Positions 10,460-21,408 of a stretch of DNA of 64,000 nucleotides are shown here, piece after piece; position 1 is the first letter of the stretch; the number at the start of each line of letters is the position of its first letter. Origin of the DNA: Sulfurimonas sp. (GTDB taxonomy: Bacteria > Campylobacterota > Campylobacteria > Campylobacterales > Sulfurimonadaceae); NCBI GenBank assembly GCA_027063505.1, contig JAMORO010000068.1:1-64000 (forward strand), written 5' to 3'. The translations under genes and the position numbers were made by a program. The notes below the pieces were generated by a model, which saw only the letters and a program-made list of their open reading frames with translations, did not search any database and had not been told where the DNA came from.

Positions 10460-11752
10460 ATGGAAATCAAATCAAATAAAATCGACACTGCTAATGCTGA
10501 AATTACAGCTACAATCTCAATGGATGAGGTAAATGCTAACATAGAAAAAATTGCTAAACAATTAAGTAAAACTGCTAATGTTCAAGGTTTCCGTAAAGGT
10601 AAAGTTCCTGTTGCTATTGTTAAAAAACAGTATGGTCAAAAACTAGTAGAAGATGCTGAAGCTGAAGCACTTCGTGGTGTTTTATCAGAAGGTCTTAAAG
10701 AGTTAGAGATCTCAAATGAGTCTTTAATTGGTGAGCCAAATATTACTAAGTTTGATAAAAGTGAAGATAAAATTGAAGTAGCTGTAAAAGTTGCAATGCG
10801 TCCTTCAATAGAGCTTGGTGATGTAGCTGCTAATGTACCTGACTTTAAAAAACCAGAAGTTGCAACAAAAGATGTAACAGCACGTATTACAGAGATCGCA
10901 CAACAGCAAGCTCCTTTAGTTGATATCAAACGTAATCGTATGATGAAAAAAGGTGATACTGCAGTTATCGACTTTGAAGGTTCTGTTGATGGTGAGCTAT
11001 TTGAAGGTGGTGCTGGAAAAGATTTCGCACTTACTTTAGGTAGTGGTCAGTTTATTCCAGGTTTTGAAGATCAACTTATCGGTGTAAAGCGTGATGAAGA
11101 AGTTACTATCAAGGTTACTTTCCCTGAAAATTATGGTGGAGACTTAGGTGGAAAAGATGCTGAGTTTAAAGTAAAAGTTAATCAAATTCAAGTAAAAGAA
11201 GATGTAGAGATTAACGATGAGTTAGCCGCGAAACTTATGCCAGGTGAAGAGACTCAAACTGTTGAAGAGTTAACTGCTCAAGTTACAAAACAGTTAGAGG
11301 GTGAAGCACTTGCTAAACTTTATAATGAAGATTTAAAACCTAAACTTCTTGAGACTTTAGTTGATACACTTACATTTGACTTACCAGAGTTTGTTGTTGA
11401 ACAAGAGATTGATATGGCATTAAATAAAAAAGCTGGAACTATGAGTGAAGATGAGATTAAAGAGCTTCGTGAAAATGCAGACAAACTTACTGAACTTCGT
11501 GAAACTTTCCGTGAAGAAGCAGCAAGAAGTGTAAGAGCTACATTTATTATTGATGCTTTAGCACAAGAAAAAGGCGTAAAAGTAGAAGAGCAAGAAGTAA
11601 TGCAAACTATCTACTATGAAGCGATGCAAATGGGTCAAGATCCTCAAAAAGCTTATGATCAGTACAAAGATGCAGGGTACCTTCCAGCGATTCAAATGTC
11701 AATGGTAGAAGATAGAGTACTCTCTGGTCTTTTAAACGATAAGATAGCATAG
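10460..11752 (+). CDS. tig: Trigger factor
   Basis: NVQGFRKGKVP, GDTAVIDFEGSVDG...F.PGFEDQLIG; ORF-track start is TTG 10457, ATG at 10460 preferred. Confidence 0.96.
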   Translation: MEIKSNKIDTANAEITATISMDEVNANIEKIAKQLSKTANVQGFRKGKVPVAIVKKQYGQKLVEDAEAEALRGVLSEGLKELEISNESLIGEPNITKFDKSEDKIEVAVKVAMRPSIELGDVAANVPDFKKPEVATKDVTARITEIAQQQAPLVDIKRNRMMKKGDTAVIDFEGSVDGELFEGGAGKDFALTLGSGQFIPGFEDQLIGVKRDEEVTIKVTFPENYGGDLGGKDAEFKVKVNQIQVKEDVEINDELAAKLMPGEETQTVEELTAQVTKQLEGEALAKLYNEDLKPKLLETLVDTLTFDLPEFVVEQEIDMALNKKAGTMSEDEIKELRENADKLTELRETFREEAARSVRATFIIDALAQEKGVKVEEQEVMQTIYYEAMQMGQDPQKAYDQYKDAGYLPAIQMSMVEDRVLSGLLNDKIA

Positions 11753-11755
11753 GTT

Positions 11756-12346
11756 ATGAGTTATATTCCATATGTAGTAGAAAAAACGGGACGTGGTGAG
11801 CGTTCTTATGATATCTACTCACGTCTGCTTAAAGATAGAATTGTAATGCTAAGTGGAGAAGTAAATGATCAAGTTGCTTCTACAATAGTTGCACAGTTTC
11901 TGTTTCTTGAAGCAGAAGATCCAGAGAAAGACATCTATTTTTATATAAACTCTCCGGGTGGTGTTGTTACTGCTGGAATGGCTATTTTTGATACTATGAA
12001 CTATATTCGTCCAGATGTTGCTACTATCTGTATAGGGCAAGCAGCTTCTATGGGTGCATTCCTTCTCTCCTCTGGTGAAAAAGGAAAACGCTATGCTTTA
12101 CCTCATGCTCGTATTATGATTCACCAACCTCTTGGTGGTGCACAAGGACAAGCTACTGATATTCAGATTCAAGCAGAAGAGATTCTTCGTATGAAAGCTG
12201 AACTCAATGGAATCCTCGCTGAAAATACAGGACAAACTGTAAAACAGGTAGAAAAAGATACTGATCGTGATAACTTTATGAGTGCAACTGAAGCGCAAAA
12301 GTATGGTATGGTTGATGAAGTATTAATTAAAAACGATAAGAAGTAA
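11756..12346 (+). CDS. clpP: ATP-dependent Clp protease proteolytic subunit
   Basis: [28 protein letters not shown]; catalytic [11 protein letters not shown] and [11 protein letters not shown]-type motif. Confidence 0.98.
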   Translation: MSYIPYVVEKTGRGERSYDIYSRLLKDRIVMLSGEVNDQVASTIVAQFLFLEAEDPEKDIYFYINSPGGVVTAGMAIFDTMNYIRPDVATICIGQAASMGAFLLSSGEKGKRYALPHARIMIHQPLGGAQGQATDIQIQAEEILRMKAELNGILAENTGQTVKQVEKDTDRDNFMSATEAQKYGMVDEVLIKNDKK

Positions 12347-12355
12347 GGGGTTATA

Positions 12356-13423
12356 ATGGGTGGTACATTAAGAAGTAGAAATCGTAGAAATATTGATGAT
12401 ACTCACGATGTGAGTGGTGCTTCTTCAAGAGCAGGTATAGAATCTTTAACACTAGATACTCCAACAAGTGATATAGAGATTTATGCTAAAGAAGTTCTTC
12501 ATGCCCTCATAGCAGATAATCTTCCTCCAACTCCAAATAACTTTTCACTCTATTTTGATAGACTCTTGGAAGAAAAAAGCGAAAATCTTCGTAAGCAGAT
12601 ACACTCTATGTTAGAGCTTGAAGAGAGTAATGATGCTGAAAATACTATTTTACTAGAGCAGAGTTTAAAACAGGGTTTTGGAAGTATAAAAAATATTTTA
12701 AATGTAACGGCAAATTTATATAAAAATATGTCTTTAATGACAAAAATTTTAGATAAAAGAAAAAGAGAGTTAGGTGAAAAACCTGAAATTCAAGAGGCAG
12801 TTGGTATTGTGGCTACACTTGAAGGTGATGTAAGTAAGTTAAACTCTATTTTAAAAACTCAAAGTTCTCAGATGAAAGGTATTTATGATGAGACAGCTAA
12901 GATTATTAAAAATGTAGAGCATGAGACTATTTTTGATAATCAATTTGGTGTTTATAATAAACGCTATCTTCTACGCAAGGTTGAGCAAGAGATAAAGCTT
13001 TTAAATGAATTTAAACACAAAAGTTCATTAATAATGATAGAGTTATGCCGTGATCTTAGAAAAAGTGTCAAAAATGATAAAGCGATTATTCTTATGACAA
13101 GAACAATTGCTAGATTACTTTTAAAAACTTCCAGACGCAGTGATATTGTTGCACACTATGGGAATGGCGTTTTTTCAATGCTTCTTAAACATACTGATAT
13201 TGAAAGTGCAAAGAAAGCGAGTGAGAGACTTATTGATCTTGTATCAAACTCTAACTTCTTTTTAGCCGATCGCGAGATTCAGTTGAAAATCTCTATTGGT
13301 GTGACATCGATTGAATCTACTTCATCAGTAGAAGAGATTATAGTGAATGCAATGGATGGTATAGAGAAAGCTTATTCACATAAAGATACAGACTATTCTG
13401 TAACACTAAGATCAGCAAAATGA
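12356..13423 (+). CDS. GGDEF-domain protein with degenerate active site
   Basis: VYNKRYL...VAHYGNGVFSMLLKHT...LKISIGVTSI; signature site reads GNGVF instead of GGDEF. Confidence 0.75.
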   Translation: MGGTLRSRNRRNIDDTHDVSGASSRAGIESLTLDTPTSDIEIYAKEVLHALIADNLPPTPNNFSLYFDRLLEEKSENLRKQIHSMLELEESNDAENTILLEQSLKQGFGSIKNILNVTANLYKNMSLMTKILDKRKRELGEKPEIQEAVGIVATLEGDVSKLNSILKTQSSQMKGIYDETAKIIKNVEHETIFDNQFGVYNKRYLLRKVEQEIKLLNEFKHKSSLIMIELCRDLRKSVKNDKAIILMTRTIARLLLKTSRRSDIVAHYGNGVFSMLLKHTDIESAKKASERLIDLVSNSNFFLADREIQLKISIGVTSIESTSSVEEIIVNAMDGIEKAYSHKDTDYSVTLRSAK

Positions 13424-13941
13424 AATTAACGATCGTTGAGTATCCAGATAAGAGACTTCGTTTAAAATCAAAAGCAGTTGTCTCTTTTGATAAAAAACTG
13501 CATGACCTTTTAGACTCAATGTATCCTATAATGATAGATACAAATGGTATTGGTCTTGCAGCTATTCAGGTTGCACACCCTATTAGAGCTCTTATTTTAA
13601 ATATTCCTGATGAAGAGGGTGAACAGTCTGATGAGAATCTCCTTGAGATTATTAACCCTGTGATAACAGATAAAGCGGGGGAAACAGTCTACCAAGAGGG
13701 ATGCCTAAGTGTTCCAAAATTTTATGAAGATATAAAACGTTTTGATACACTTTCTCTAAACTATCAAGATAGAGAGGGGAACACAAAATCTCTCGAAGCT
13801 GATGGGCTCTTAAGTATTGCAATCCAGCATGAAATAGATCACTTAGAGGGCATACTGTTTATTGATAAGTTATCTTACTCTCGTCGTAAAAAGTTTGAAA
13901 AAGAGTATAAACGAATGCTTAAAGAGCGCAAAGAGTCTTAA
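13420..13941 (+). CDS. def: Peptide deformylase
   Basis: GIGLAAIQVA, EGCLSVP, IAIQHEIDHLEGILFID. Confidence 0.97.
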   Translation: MKLTIVEYPDKRLRLKSKAVVSFDKKLHDLLDSMYPIMIDTNGIGLAAIQVAHPIRALILNIPDEEGEQSDENLLEIINPVITDKAGETVYQEGCLSVPKFYEDIKRFDTLSLNYQDREGNTKSLEADGLLSIAIQHEIDHLEGILFIDKLSYSRRKKFEKEYKRMLKERKES

Positions 13942-13944
13942 AAG

Positions 13945-13968
13945 TATGGCAATTTGCCATATTATTTC
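13945..13968 (+). terminator. Terminator-like hairpin after def
   Basis: TATGGCA-ATT-TGCCATA followed by TTATTT. Confidence 0.5.
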
Positions 13969-14022
13969 CCCTTTCTTTACAATCCAGATACTATTAACCA
14001 CTTGAAATAAAGGTGGAAAATA

Positions 14023-15531
14023 ATGAAAACTTTACTCTGTGCTACCTATGAAGGGCTTGATGCAAAAGTTGTTGCAGTTGAGAGTACTCTCACAAAAGGC
14101 TTACCCTCTTTCTCTATTGTAGGGATGGCATCTACTGCTATAACAGAGTCAAAAGAGAGAGTAAAATCTGCACTTTTGAGCAATGATTTTTCCTTTCCTC
14201 CTAAACGCATCACTTTTTCACTTGCTCCAAGTGAGCTTTCAAAATCTGGTTCACAATTTGATCTAAGTATGGCACTTCTTATTTTACTTAACACTGAAGA
14301 GATAGAGTTACATGAGTGGTTTGTCTTTGGAGAGTTGGGACTTGATGGAAGAGTTAAGGAAAATATTCAACTCTATCCACTTATTTTATCTTTAGCAAAT
14401 CAAAATAAAATCCATAAAGCGATTGTTCCAAAGGAGTCTCTGCCTAAACTCTCTAAGATTCCTAATGTAGCATTTTATGGAGTGGAGAGTATGAACGAAG
14501 CTGTTACACTTTTAAAAAACCAAGAACATGCAATACCTAGCTTAAGTAGTAGTGATATTGGGTATCCCTCTTTTACTGTAAAGGGTGAAAAATATTACTA
14601 TCTTAAAGAGTATGAAGAGGACTTTTTAGATGTAAAAGGTCAAGAGATTGCAAAAAGAGCAGCCCTTATCGCAGCTGCAGGGTTTCATAACATCATTTTT
14701 GAGGGGAGTCCAGGTTGTGGTAAGAGTATGATAGCAAGTAGACTTCGTTATATTTTACCACCAATGAGTACTAGTGAGATTTTAGACTTAGCAAAATTAC
14801 AAGTTTTAGATGCAAAAGAACCAACATTTAAACCCCATAGAAATATGCAATCAGTGCATCATACTTCTACGAGTGCAAGTGTATTTGGAGGTGGCAGTTA
14901 TAGAGCAAAAATAGGAGAGGTTGGGCTCTCTCATAATGGGATACTCTTTTTTGATGAACTCCCACACTTTAGTAAGAGTGTTTTAGAGTCTCTTCGTGAG
15001 CCAATGCAAGATAAAAAGATACGTATCTCAAGAGTAAACTCCAAAGTTGAGTATCCAGCCTCTTTTCTTTTTATAGGAGCTATGAACCCTTGTCCTTGTG
15101 GAAATCTACTTGATGAATCAAAAGAGTGTCGCTGTAATGAACTTGAGATACAGAGATATAAAAATAGGCTAAGTGATCCTTTTTTAGATAGGATAGATTT
15201 GAATGTAGTGATGCAAAATGTAACTATTAGTGACAGACCTAGTCTCTCTTCAAAGGAGATGCATAAAGAGATAGTTTCTGTTCATATTCTAACTAAAGAG
15301 AGAGGGCAGGTAGGTTTTAATGCAAATCTAAATGATAAAGAGATAGAGAAGTTTTGTCTCTTAGATAGTGAAGCAAAAGAGGTTTTAGATATGGCAACTA
15401 CTCGTTTTACACTCTCATTTAGAAGTATTAAAAAAGTGCAAAAAGTGGCACGAACTATCGCTGATTTGGATGTAAGTAAAATGATTTTAAAGAAGCATCT
15501 ACTTGAGGCTTTGAGTTATCGTAGAAGATAA
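14023..15531 (+). CDS. comM: YifB/ComM-family Mg-chelatase-like AAA+ ATPase
   Basis: GLPSFSIVGMASTAITESKERVKSAL, GSPGCGKSMIASRLRYILPP, NPCPCGN. Confidence 0.93.
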   Translation: MKTLLCATYEGLDAKVVAVESTLTKGLPSFSIVGMASTAITESKERVKSALLSNDFSFPPKRITFSLAPSELSKSGSQFDLSMALLILLNTEEIELHEWFVFGELGLDGRVKENIQLYPLILSLANQNKIHKAIVPKESLPKLSKIPNVAFYGVESMNEAVTLLKNQEHAIPSLSSSDIGYPSFTVKGEKYYYLKEYEEDFLDVKGQEIAKRAALIAAAGFHNIIFEGSPGCGKSMIASRLRYILPPMSTSEILDLAKLQVLDAKEPTFKPHRNMQSVHHTSTSASVFGGGSYRAKIGEVGLSHNGILFFDELPHFSKSVLESLREPMQDKKIRISRVNSKVEYPASFLFIGAMNPCPCGNLLDESKECRCNELEIQRYKNRLSDPFLDRIDLNVVMQNVTISDRPSLSSKEMHKEIVSVHILTKERGQVGFNANLNDKEIEKFCLLDSEAKEVLDMATTRFTLSFRSIKKVQKVARTIADLDVSKMILKKHLLEALSYRRR

Positions 15532-15542
15532 CTCAGAAGCTA

Positions 15543-18500
15543 TTAGACATTATAGTAAGTAGCATTTGGATGGTAGACTACAAGTGCTGAGGTAGATTGC
15601 TCAGGGTGAATTTGGAATGTTTCACTAAGTTCTATACCAAACTCTTCAGGTTTGAGCAGATCAAAAAGTGGACGGTTAAGTTCTAAGTCAGGACAAGCAG
15701 CATATCCAAATGAGTAGCGACTCCCTTGGTACTTGTTCATCTGTACATCTGCAAGTGTTGCTTTCTCTCCATCGGCTATGTTGAGGTCAAGACGTATCTG
15801 CTTATGTGCTATCTCAGCAAGGGCTTCGGCAAGTTCAACACCAAGACCGTGAAACTGGTAGTACTCAGTATAGTCGCCTCTCTCATAAATCTCTCGCTCA
15901 ACTTCACTTAGCTTTGCACCAGCACTTACACAAGTGAGAGCTATAACATCATGTCTATCAGCATGAAAAAAGTCACTGAGTGCACGGTGTGGTGCTTTTC
16001 TTTGACGTGGAAAACTAAACTCTTTAATAGCATTTTTTTTGACATCTTCAAGTAATTGTCTATTTATCTCACTCTCACTAAAGTAACCTTCACTCTCATC
16101 AAATATAAGTAGTTTATTATCATCAGAACGACAGGGCCAATAGCCGTAAACAATTGTTGGTTCAAAAAGCACTTCATCAAGAAATCGAGCTTTGAGTTTT
16201 TCATAAGCAGGCCAAACTACTTCTTCAAGCTGTTTCTCATAAGCCTCTTTTGTCATCCCTTTTGAACTATATCCCCAACGAGATTTAAAAAGTATCTTAT
16301 GATTTATCCAATCAAATGCCATCTCTACTTGCTGTTGTGTAAGTTTTATCTCACGGCGACCCCAAAATGGAGGTGTCGGAACATTTACATCTCGAGAAGG
16401 CATTTTTAACTCTTCAAAAGGTGGAATAATAACCTCTTTCTTCTTAACTCTTTCGATTTTTGGAGCATCAGGGTGGAGGTTTGTGTTCATATTTCCAGCT
16501 TCTATACGACTCATAGCTGTTACTCCATCAAAGGCATCTTTACAGTAAAAGATAGGACCATCATATGCAGGACGACAGAAGTCATCTATAAAGTTACGAG
16601 TGAGTGCTGCTCCTCCTAGAAGTATAGGAATGGTAATACCTTTCTCTTTGAGTATTCCAAGATTTTCAAGCATAACCTGTGTTGATTTTACTAGTAGACC
16701 ACTCATCCCAAGTGCAGAGACATGACCTTTTTCCATATCGGCAAGAAAACTATCAAGATCTACTTTAATACCAAGATTATTAACTTTATAGCCGTTATTT
16801 GAGAGGATAATGTCTACAAGGTTTTTTCCAACATCGTGTACATCTCCTTTTACTGTTCCAAGGCTGAGAGTTGTGTCAACCTCTTTTTCTACTTTTGGAA
16901 GATAAGGATTAAGATGATCTACAGTTTTCTTCATAGTCTCTGCTGATTGGAGGACAAAAGGGAGTTGCATCTGTCCACTTCCAAAGAGTTCACCAACAAC
17001 CTTCATGGCATCTATAAGAATCTCATTTACAATTACTTCAGGTTTTATTGTTTTACGAGCCTCTTCTACAAGAGGGATCATTCTCTCCTTATCTCCATCC
17101 ATAAGAAGTTTAGCAATTTTTTCCTCATCACTCATGGCTAGATAAGCCTCATCTACCGCATCATTATCTACAGCTTCTTTAGAGGAGAAGTGTTCTATAA
17201 ATCTAAAGAGAGCTTCACCATTTGGCAGGCGATTAAAGATTAAATCATCACAAATTTTTTGATCTTCCTCTGGAATTTTATTAAGAGGAATAATATGTTT
17301 TACATTGATGATAACAGAGGTTAAACCTGCTTGTACACAGTGATGTAAAAACATAGAGTTAAGATATGGTCGTGCATCTTTATCTAGTCCAAAAGAGATA
17401 TTTGAGAGTCCTAAAATAGCTCCAACTTCAGGGTGCTTTTTACGGAGTTGTCTAATAGCTTCGATAGTATTGATACCAGCTTCAAAATACTCTTCATCTC
17501 CTGAACCTAAGGTAAAGGTAAGTACATCAAAAACTAAATCCTCTTTTTTTATACCGTGGCGGTTTGTAGCAAGGTCGATAATTCTATCGGCAACTTTAAG
17601 TTTATCTTCTATACTTTTAGCCATTCCCACTTCATCGATAGTTAAACAGACTAAACTTGCACCATATTTTTTAGCTAACTGACAAACTGCATCAAATTTA
17701 GGTTCACCATCTTCAAGGTTGACAGAGTTAAGAATAGCTTTCCCACCTATATGTTTGAGTGCAGTCTCTAGCCCTTTTGTTTGAGTAGAGTCTGGCATCA
17801 GTGGTAGTGCAATTTTCTGTGCATACATAGCCATAACTTCAGTCATATCTTTGGTCTCATCACGACCAGCAAAACCGACATTTACATCCACAACATGAGC
17901 ACCAGCACGAACTTGTTGCTGTGCTACAGAGAGAGTCCCCTCGTAGTTCTCATTAAGGAGGAGTTCACGAAAGGCTTTTGAACCTGTAGCATTTGACCGC
18001 TCACCCACAAGTAGAGGTGCAGGCTCTTGCATAAGAGGCACAGTGTTAAAGAGTGAAGCTATAGAGTTCTCATGTGAACCTGTTGGTGCTTTTGGCATTT
18101 TATTTGTGACAGCGTTTACAAGTGCTCGTATATGTTGTGGAGTAGTTCCGCAACAACCCCCTAGAAATGAGACACCATCATAGTTTAAAAACTTCTCTTG
18201 TTGCGCTACAAACTCATCTGGTCCCATTGGGTAGTAAGTATAGCCTCCTCTGTTTTGAGGAAGCCCTGCATTTGAGTGAACACTAATTGGCTTATGCCAA
18301 AGTTCAGAGAGTGTTTTTACATGTTTTAAAACTTGTTCAGGACCTGTTCCACAGTTAAACCCAAGACTTAAAATATCAAAAGGCTCCATAATAGTTGCAA
18401 TAGTTTGAGCATCTGTACCGATGAGCATAGTTCCACTCAGCTCAATAGTAACAGAAACCATGATTGGAAGCTCAGTTTTCATCTGTCGGTTTGCTTCTTG

Positions 18501-19031
18501 ACAAGCATGTAGGGCCGCTTTTATCTGAAGAGGATCTTGACAAGTCTCTAGTAAAAATATATCAGTTCCACCCTCGATAAGTGCCTTACAAAAGTCAGTA
18601 TATCCTTCAAACATCTCATCATAAGTGATATGCCCTAGTGATGGAAGCTTTGTACCAGGTCCTACACTTCCTAAACAAAAACGAGGATGCTCAGGTGTAC
18701 TAAAGGCTTCACACTGGCGTTTTACAAGTGCAGCTCCTGCTTTTGTCAGTTCATAGGCTCTATCACCTATCTGATACTCATCTAAAACCCATGAAAAGGA
18801 TCCAAAAGTATTTGTGGTTATAAGGTCAGCACCTGCTGTAAGATAGGCTGAAAATATCTCTTCCATAATATCAGGAGCTGTAACATTTAGGATTTCATTA
18901 CACCCTTCATTCCCTTCCCAAGCTTCTTTTGAAATTTTATCATCGCGCTGCTGGAGCTGTGTACCCATAGCTCCATCAATAATGAGAGGACGTTTTTTTA
19001 TTGTCTCTAAAATATAATTTTTAGTATTCAT
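15543..19031 (-). CDS. metH: Cobalamin-dependent methionine synthase
   Basis: DGAMGTQLQ, GGCCGTTPQHI, LGTVKGDVHDVGKNLV (B12-binding), SRWGYSSKG/GYAACPDLE activation domain. Confidence 0.97.
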   Translation of the reverse strand: MNTKNYILETIKKRPLIIDGAMGTQLQQRDDKISKEAWEGNEGCNEILNVTAPDIMEEIFSAYLTAGADLITTNTFGSFSWVLDEYQIGDRAYELTKAGAALVKRQCEAFSTPEHPRFCLGSVGPGTKLPSLGHITYDEMFEGYTDFCKALIEGGTDIFLLETCQDPLQIKAALHACQEANRQMKTELPIMVSVTIELSGTMLIGTDAQTIATIMEPFDILSLGFNCGTGPEQVLKHVKTLSELWHKPISVHSNAGLPQNRGGYTYYPMGPDEFVAQQEKFLNYDGVSFLGGCCGTTPQHIRALVNAVTNKMPKAPTGSHENSIASLFNTVPLMQEPAPLLVGERSNATGSKAFRELLLNENYEGTLSVAQQQVRAGAHVVDVNVGFAGRDETKDMTEVMAMYAQKIALPLMPDSTQTKGLETALKHIGGKAILNSVNLEDGEPKFDAVCQLAKKYGASLVCLTIDEVGMAKSIEDKLKVADRIIDLATNRHGIKKEDLVFDVLTFTLGSGDEEYFEAGINTIEAIRQLRKKHPEVGAILGLSNISFGLDKDARPYLNSMFLHHCVQAGLTSVIINVKHIIPLNKIPEEDQKICDDLIFNRLPNGEALFRFIEHFSSKEAVDNDAVDEAYLAMSDEEKIAKLLMDGDKERMIPLVEEARKTIKPEVIVNEILIDAMKVVGELFGSGQMQLPFVLQSAETMKKTVDHLNPYLPKVEKEVDTTLSLGTVKGDVHDVGKNLVDIILSNNGYKVNNLGIKVDLDSFLADMEKGHVSALGMSGLLVKSTQVMLENLGILKEKGITIPILLGGAALTRNFIDDFCRPAYDGPIFYCKDAFDGVTAMSRIEAGNMNTNLHPDAPKIERVKKKEVIIPPFEELKMPSRDVNVPTPPFWGRREIKLTQQQVEMAFDWINHKILFKSRWGYSSKGMTKEAYEKQLEEVVWPAYEKLKARFLDEVLFEPTIVYGYWPCRSDDNKLLIFDESEGYFSESEINRQLLEDVKKNAIKEFSFPRQRKAPHRALSDFFHADRHDVIALTCVSAGAKLSEVEREIYERGDYTEYYQFHGLGVELAEALAEIAHKQIRLDLNIADGEKATLADVQMNKYQGSRYSFGYAACPDLELNRPLFDLLKPEEFGIELSETFQIHPEQSTSALVVYHPNATYYNV

Positions 19032-19173
19032 CTGTTTTAATCTTTTATGCTAAATTAATTTATATATCTTACCATTTTTGTGCATAAAGAATTCTGTAGA
19101 AATTTTTATGCTTTAAAGAGTACCATAATGATTTATGGCTATAATGTAAGTAGAAAATTATAAAGGAGTTTTT

Positions 19174-20199
19174 ATGTTTAAAACTATTTTAATGAGTGGA
19201 TTGTTAAGTTCTATGCTTCTTCTCTCGGGGTGTGGGGATGACAATAACGAAGGTGAGTCTAGACTCGAAACACAACAGATGTTGGATAATGGTGACTTTG
19301 CAGGGGTAATCTCTAAGCTAGAGTCTACGGCAACTACAAGAGATGATTATATCAACTTAGCTTCTGCTTATATGGGGAAAGCTGGCTTAACACTTACTCG
19401 CATTATTACTTCCATTACAAGTAGTGATGACACTGAAGATAATGGATTTTCGAGTTTTGTAAAAGGCATCTCAGAATCCTCTTCTCCAACAGCGATTTCT
19501 GACCTTGGAAAAGCAAATGATTTTTATAGAAAAGTTATAGGTGATAGATGTGTCTTAAATCGAACTTTAAGTGCTTCAGAGCGTGATGTTTGTCTCTATG
19601 TTGGTCTTGCAAATACAAGTCGTGCTGCAGTAACCATTGACTTGATTACTGAAGATATTGCTTCATTCGGTATTGAAGGTGATGGTGAAGAGGATTACAA
19701 ACTGAAGGCTTCTGCTTGTGCTTTAGAGTTTGCATTTAATGGAAATACTGGTGAGGACTGTAATATTACACAGGATGGTAATGTGACCTTTACAGTCTTA
19801 AATAGAACATATGACAAAATAAATATCGATGTTAATGGTACAGTTGAGCAGTTTCAGTACTTAATTGATAATAATCGTACCGTTCTTACAAAAGGTTACT
19901 GCTCTAATACAGATTTTTCTACAAGAACAGAAAATACTGTAAATGGCTATTATGTATGTCCAATTAATGAGTCTCCAAATGAAGAAGATATAACTACAAC
20001 AGGTGTACTTGTTGAGGTTCTCAATGGTGGTTTAAGTGCTCTTAACGGTGCAGCTACTGATGATATTAAAAGTGATATTGATGAGTTTAAGTGTGAAGTT
20101 CTTGGTGGTACATACGAGAATGAAGACTGTAATATAAGTTTAGATACACAGATTGATGAGCAGAGTATCATTGATTATCTAAATAAAGAAAATAAATAA
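19174..20199 (+). CDS. Hypothetical lipoprotein
   Basis: Lipobox LLLSGC; RBS AAGGAG; precedes TraF-like OM protein. Confidence 0.6.
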   Translation: MFKTILMSGLLSSMLLLSGCGDDNNEGESRLETQQMLDNGDFAGVISKLESTATTRDDYINLASAYMGKAGLTLTRIITSITSSDDTEDNGFSSFVKGISESSSPTAISDLGKANDFYRKVIGDRCVLNRTLSASERDVCLYVGLANTSRAAVTIDLITEDIASFGIEGDGEEDYKLKASACALEFAFNGNTGEDCNITQDGNVTFTVLNRTYDKINIDVNGTVEQFQYLIDNNRTVLTKGYCSNTDFSTRTENTVNGYYVCPINESPNEEDITTTGVLVEVLNGGLSALNGAATDDIKSDIDEFKCEVLGGTYENEDCNISLDTQIDEQSIIDYLNKENK

Positions 20200-20215
20200 A
20201 CTAAGTGAGTAAAAA

Positions 20216-21388
20216 ATGAAACAAAAAATATTATTAAGCACTCTCCTTGGTGCTACAACTTCTTTAATGGCTCTTGGTGCTGAACAGGCTTTTCTTTACA
20301 AAGACCCTAGAATAATGGGAATGGGTGGAGCAAATGTTGCTGTTGGTTCATACTCAACATCAGTTTTTTCAAATCCTGCAGGACTTGCAACTCTGAAGAA
20401 GGATGATGGGTTTGTTGTAGATCTTCTTGGTTTATCAGTTTCTGCAACGGGAGATATCGCTGATTTTGCAGATGATATTGGAAATGCGGATACCGATGAT
20501 GAGATGACGGCTGTCTTAGAAAAATATGCAGGACAGCATTTCCATATAGGTGTTGATAACTATTCGGCTATTTCGAAAAACTCAGATGCTTTTGCTTGGA
20601 GTGTTGGTCTTTTAGCTGCATCAGATGTAAATCTTCAAGCACACCCAAATAGTGGACCAGATGGTGTTCTCGCTTCAAGTTCAAGAGGTTATGCTGGGCT
20701 TGTTGTAGGTGCTGCTAAACCTTTTACAACTAAGTATGGTCGAGTAGATGTTGGTGTGAGTGTAAAATATATAACACAACAGTCTTACGAGGGCTCTTTA
20801 CTAGTAAGTGATCTTACTGATGATGACAACGATATTGGAGAAACACTTCAAGATAAGTATGAGAAAACATCTTCTGGAATAGGAGTTGATTTAGGTGTGA
20901 CATATCACCCTTTTGAAAATAATTATTGGCATCCAGCAATAGGTATGAGTATCTTAAATATCGGTAGTATGGATATGGATGACAACTATGGTGGGCAACC
21001 AATGACACTGAATTTTGGTGCATCAATTACCCCAGAAGTTCCCTATCTTGATAAACTAGTTGTTGCCGTGGATTATGTAGATGCACTTAATAGCAATGTT
21101 ATTAGAGATTATACATACTCTGATAGTGGAGACGTGACATATGAAGATTTTGATGATACTGATGTAATGAAACGTTTACGTCTGGGGGTAGGTCTTGGAC
21201 TCATTGATAATTCATACTTTGGAACGACAGTTAATGTAGGAATGTATCAAGGAGCATATACTGCAGGTCTTGATATGAGACTTACATTAATTAAGCTTAA
21301 TATTGCTACATATGAAGAAGAAGTAGGGACTGGAAGTGTAGAAATACCTGATAGAAGATATATGGTACAGCTAGGAATGGGCTGGTAA
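20216..21388 (+). CDS. TraF-like conjugal-transfer family / FadL-like outer membrane protein
   Basis: Signal peptide, DPRIMGMGGANVAVGSYSTSVFSNPAGLA, terminal W, beta-rich. Confidence 0.6.
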   Translation: MKQKILLSTLLGATTSLMALGAEQAFLYKDPRIMGMGGANVAVGSYSTSVFSNPAGLATLKKDDGFVVDLLGLSVSATGDIADFADDIGNADTDDEMTAVLEKYAGQHFHIGVDNYSAISKNSDAFAWSVGLLAASDVNLQAHPNSGPDGVLASSSRGYAGLVVGAAKPFTTKYGRVDVGVSVKYITQQSYEGSLLVSDLTDDDNDIGETLQDKYEKTSSGIGVDLGVTYHPFENNYWHPAIGMSILNIGSMDMDDNYGGQPMTLNFGASITPEVPYLDKLVVAVDYVDALNSNVIRDYTYSDSGDVTYEDFDDTDVMKRLRLGVGLGLIDNSYFGTTVNVGMYQGAYTAGLDMRLTLIKLNIATYEEEVGTGSVEIPDRRYMVQLGMGW

Positions 21389-21408
21389 AACTGTTACAAA
21401 ACAATCAC

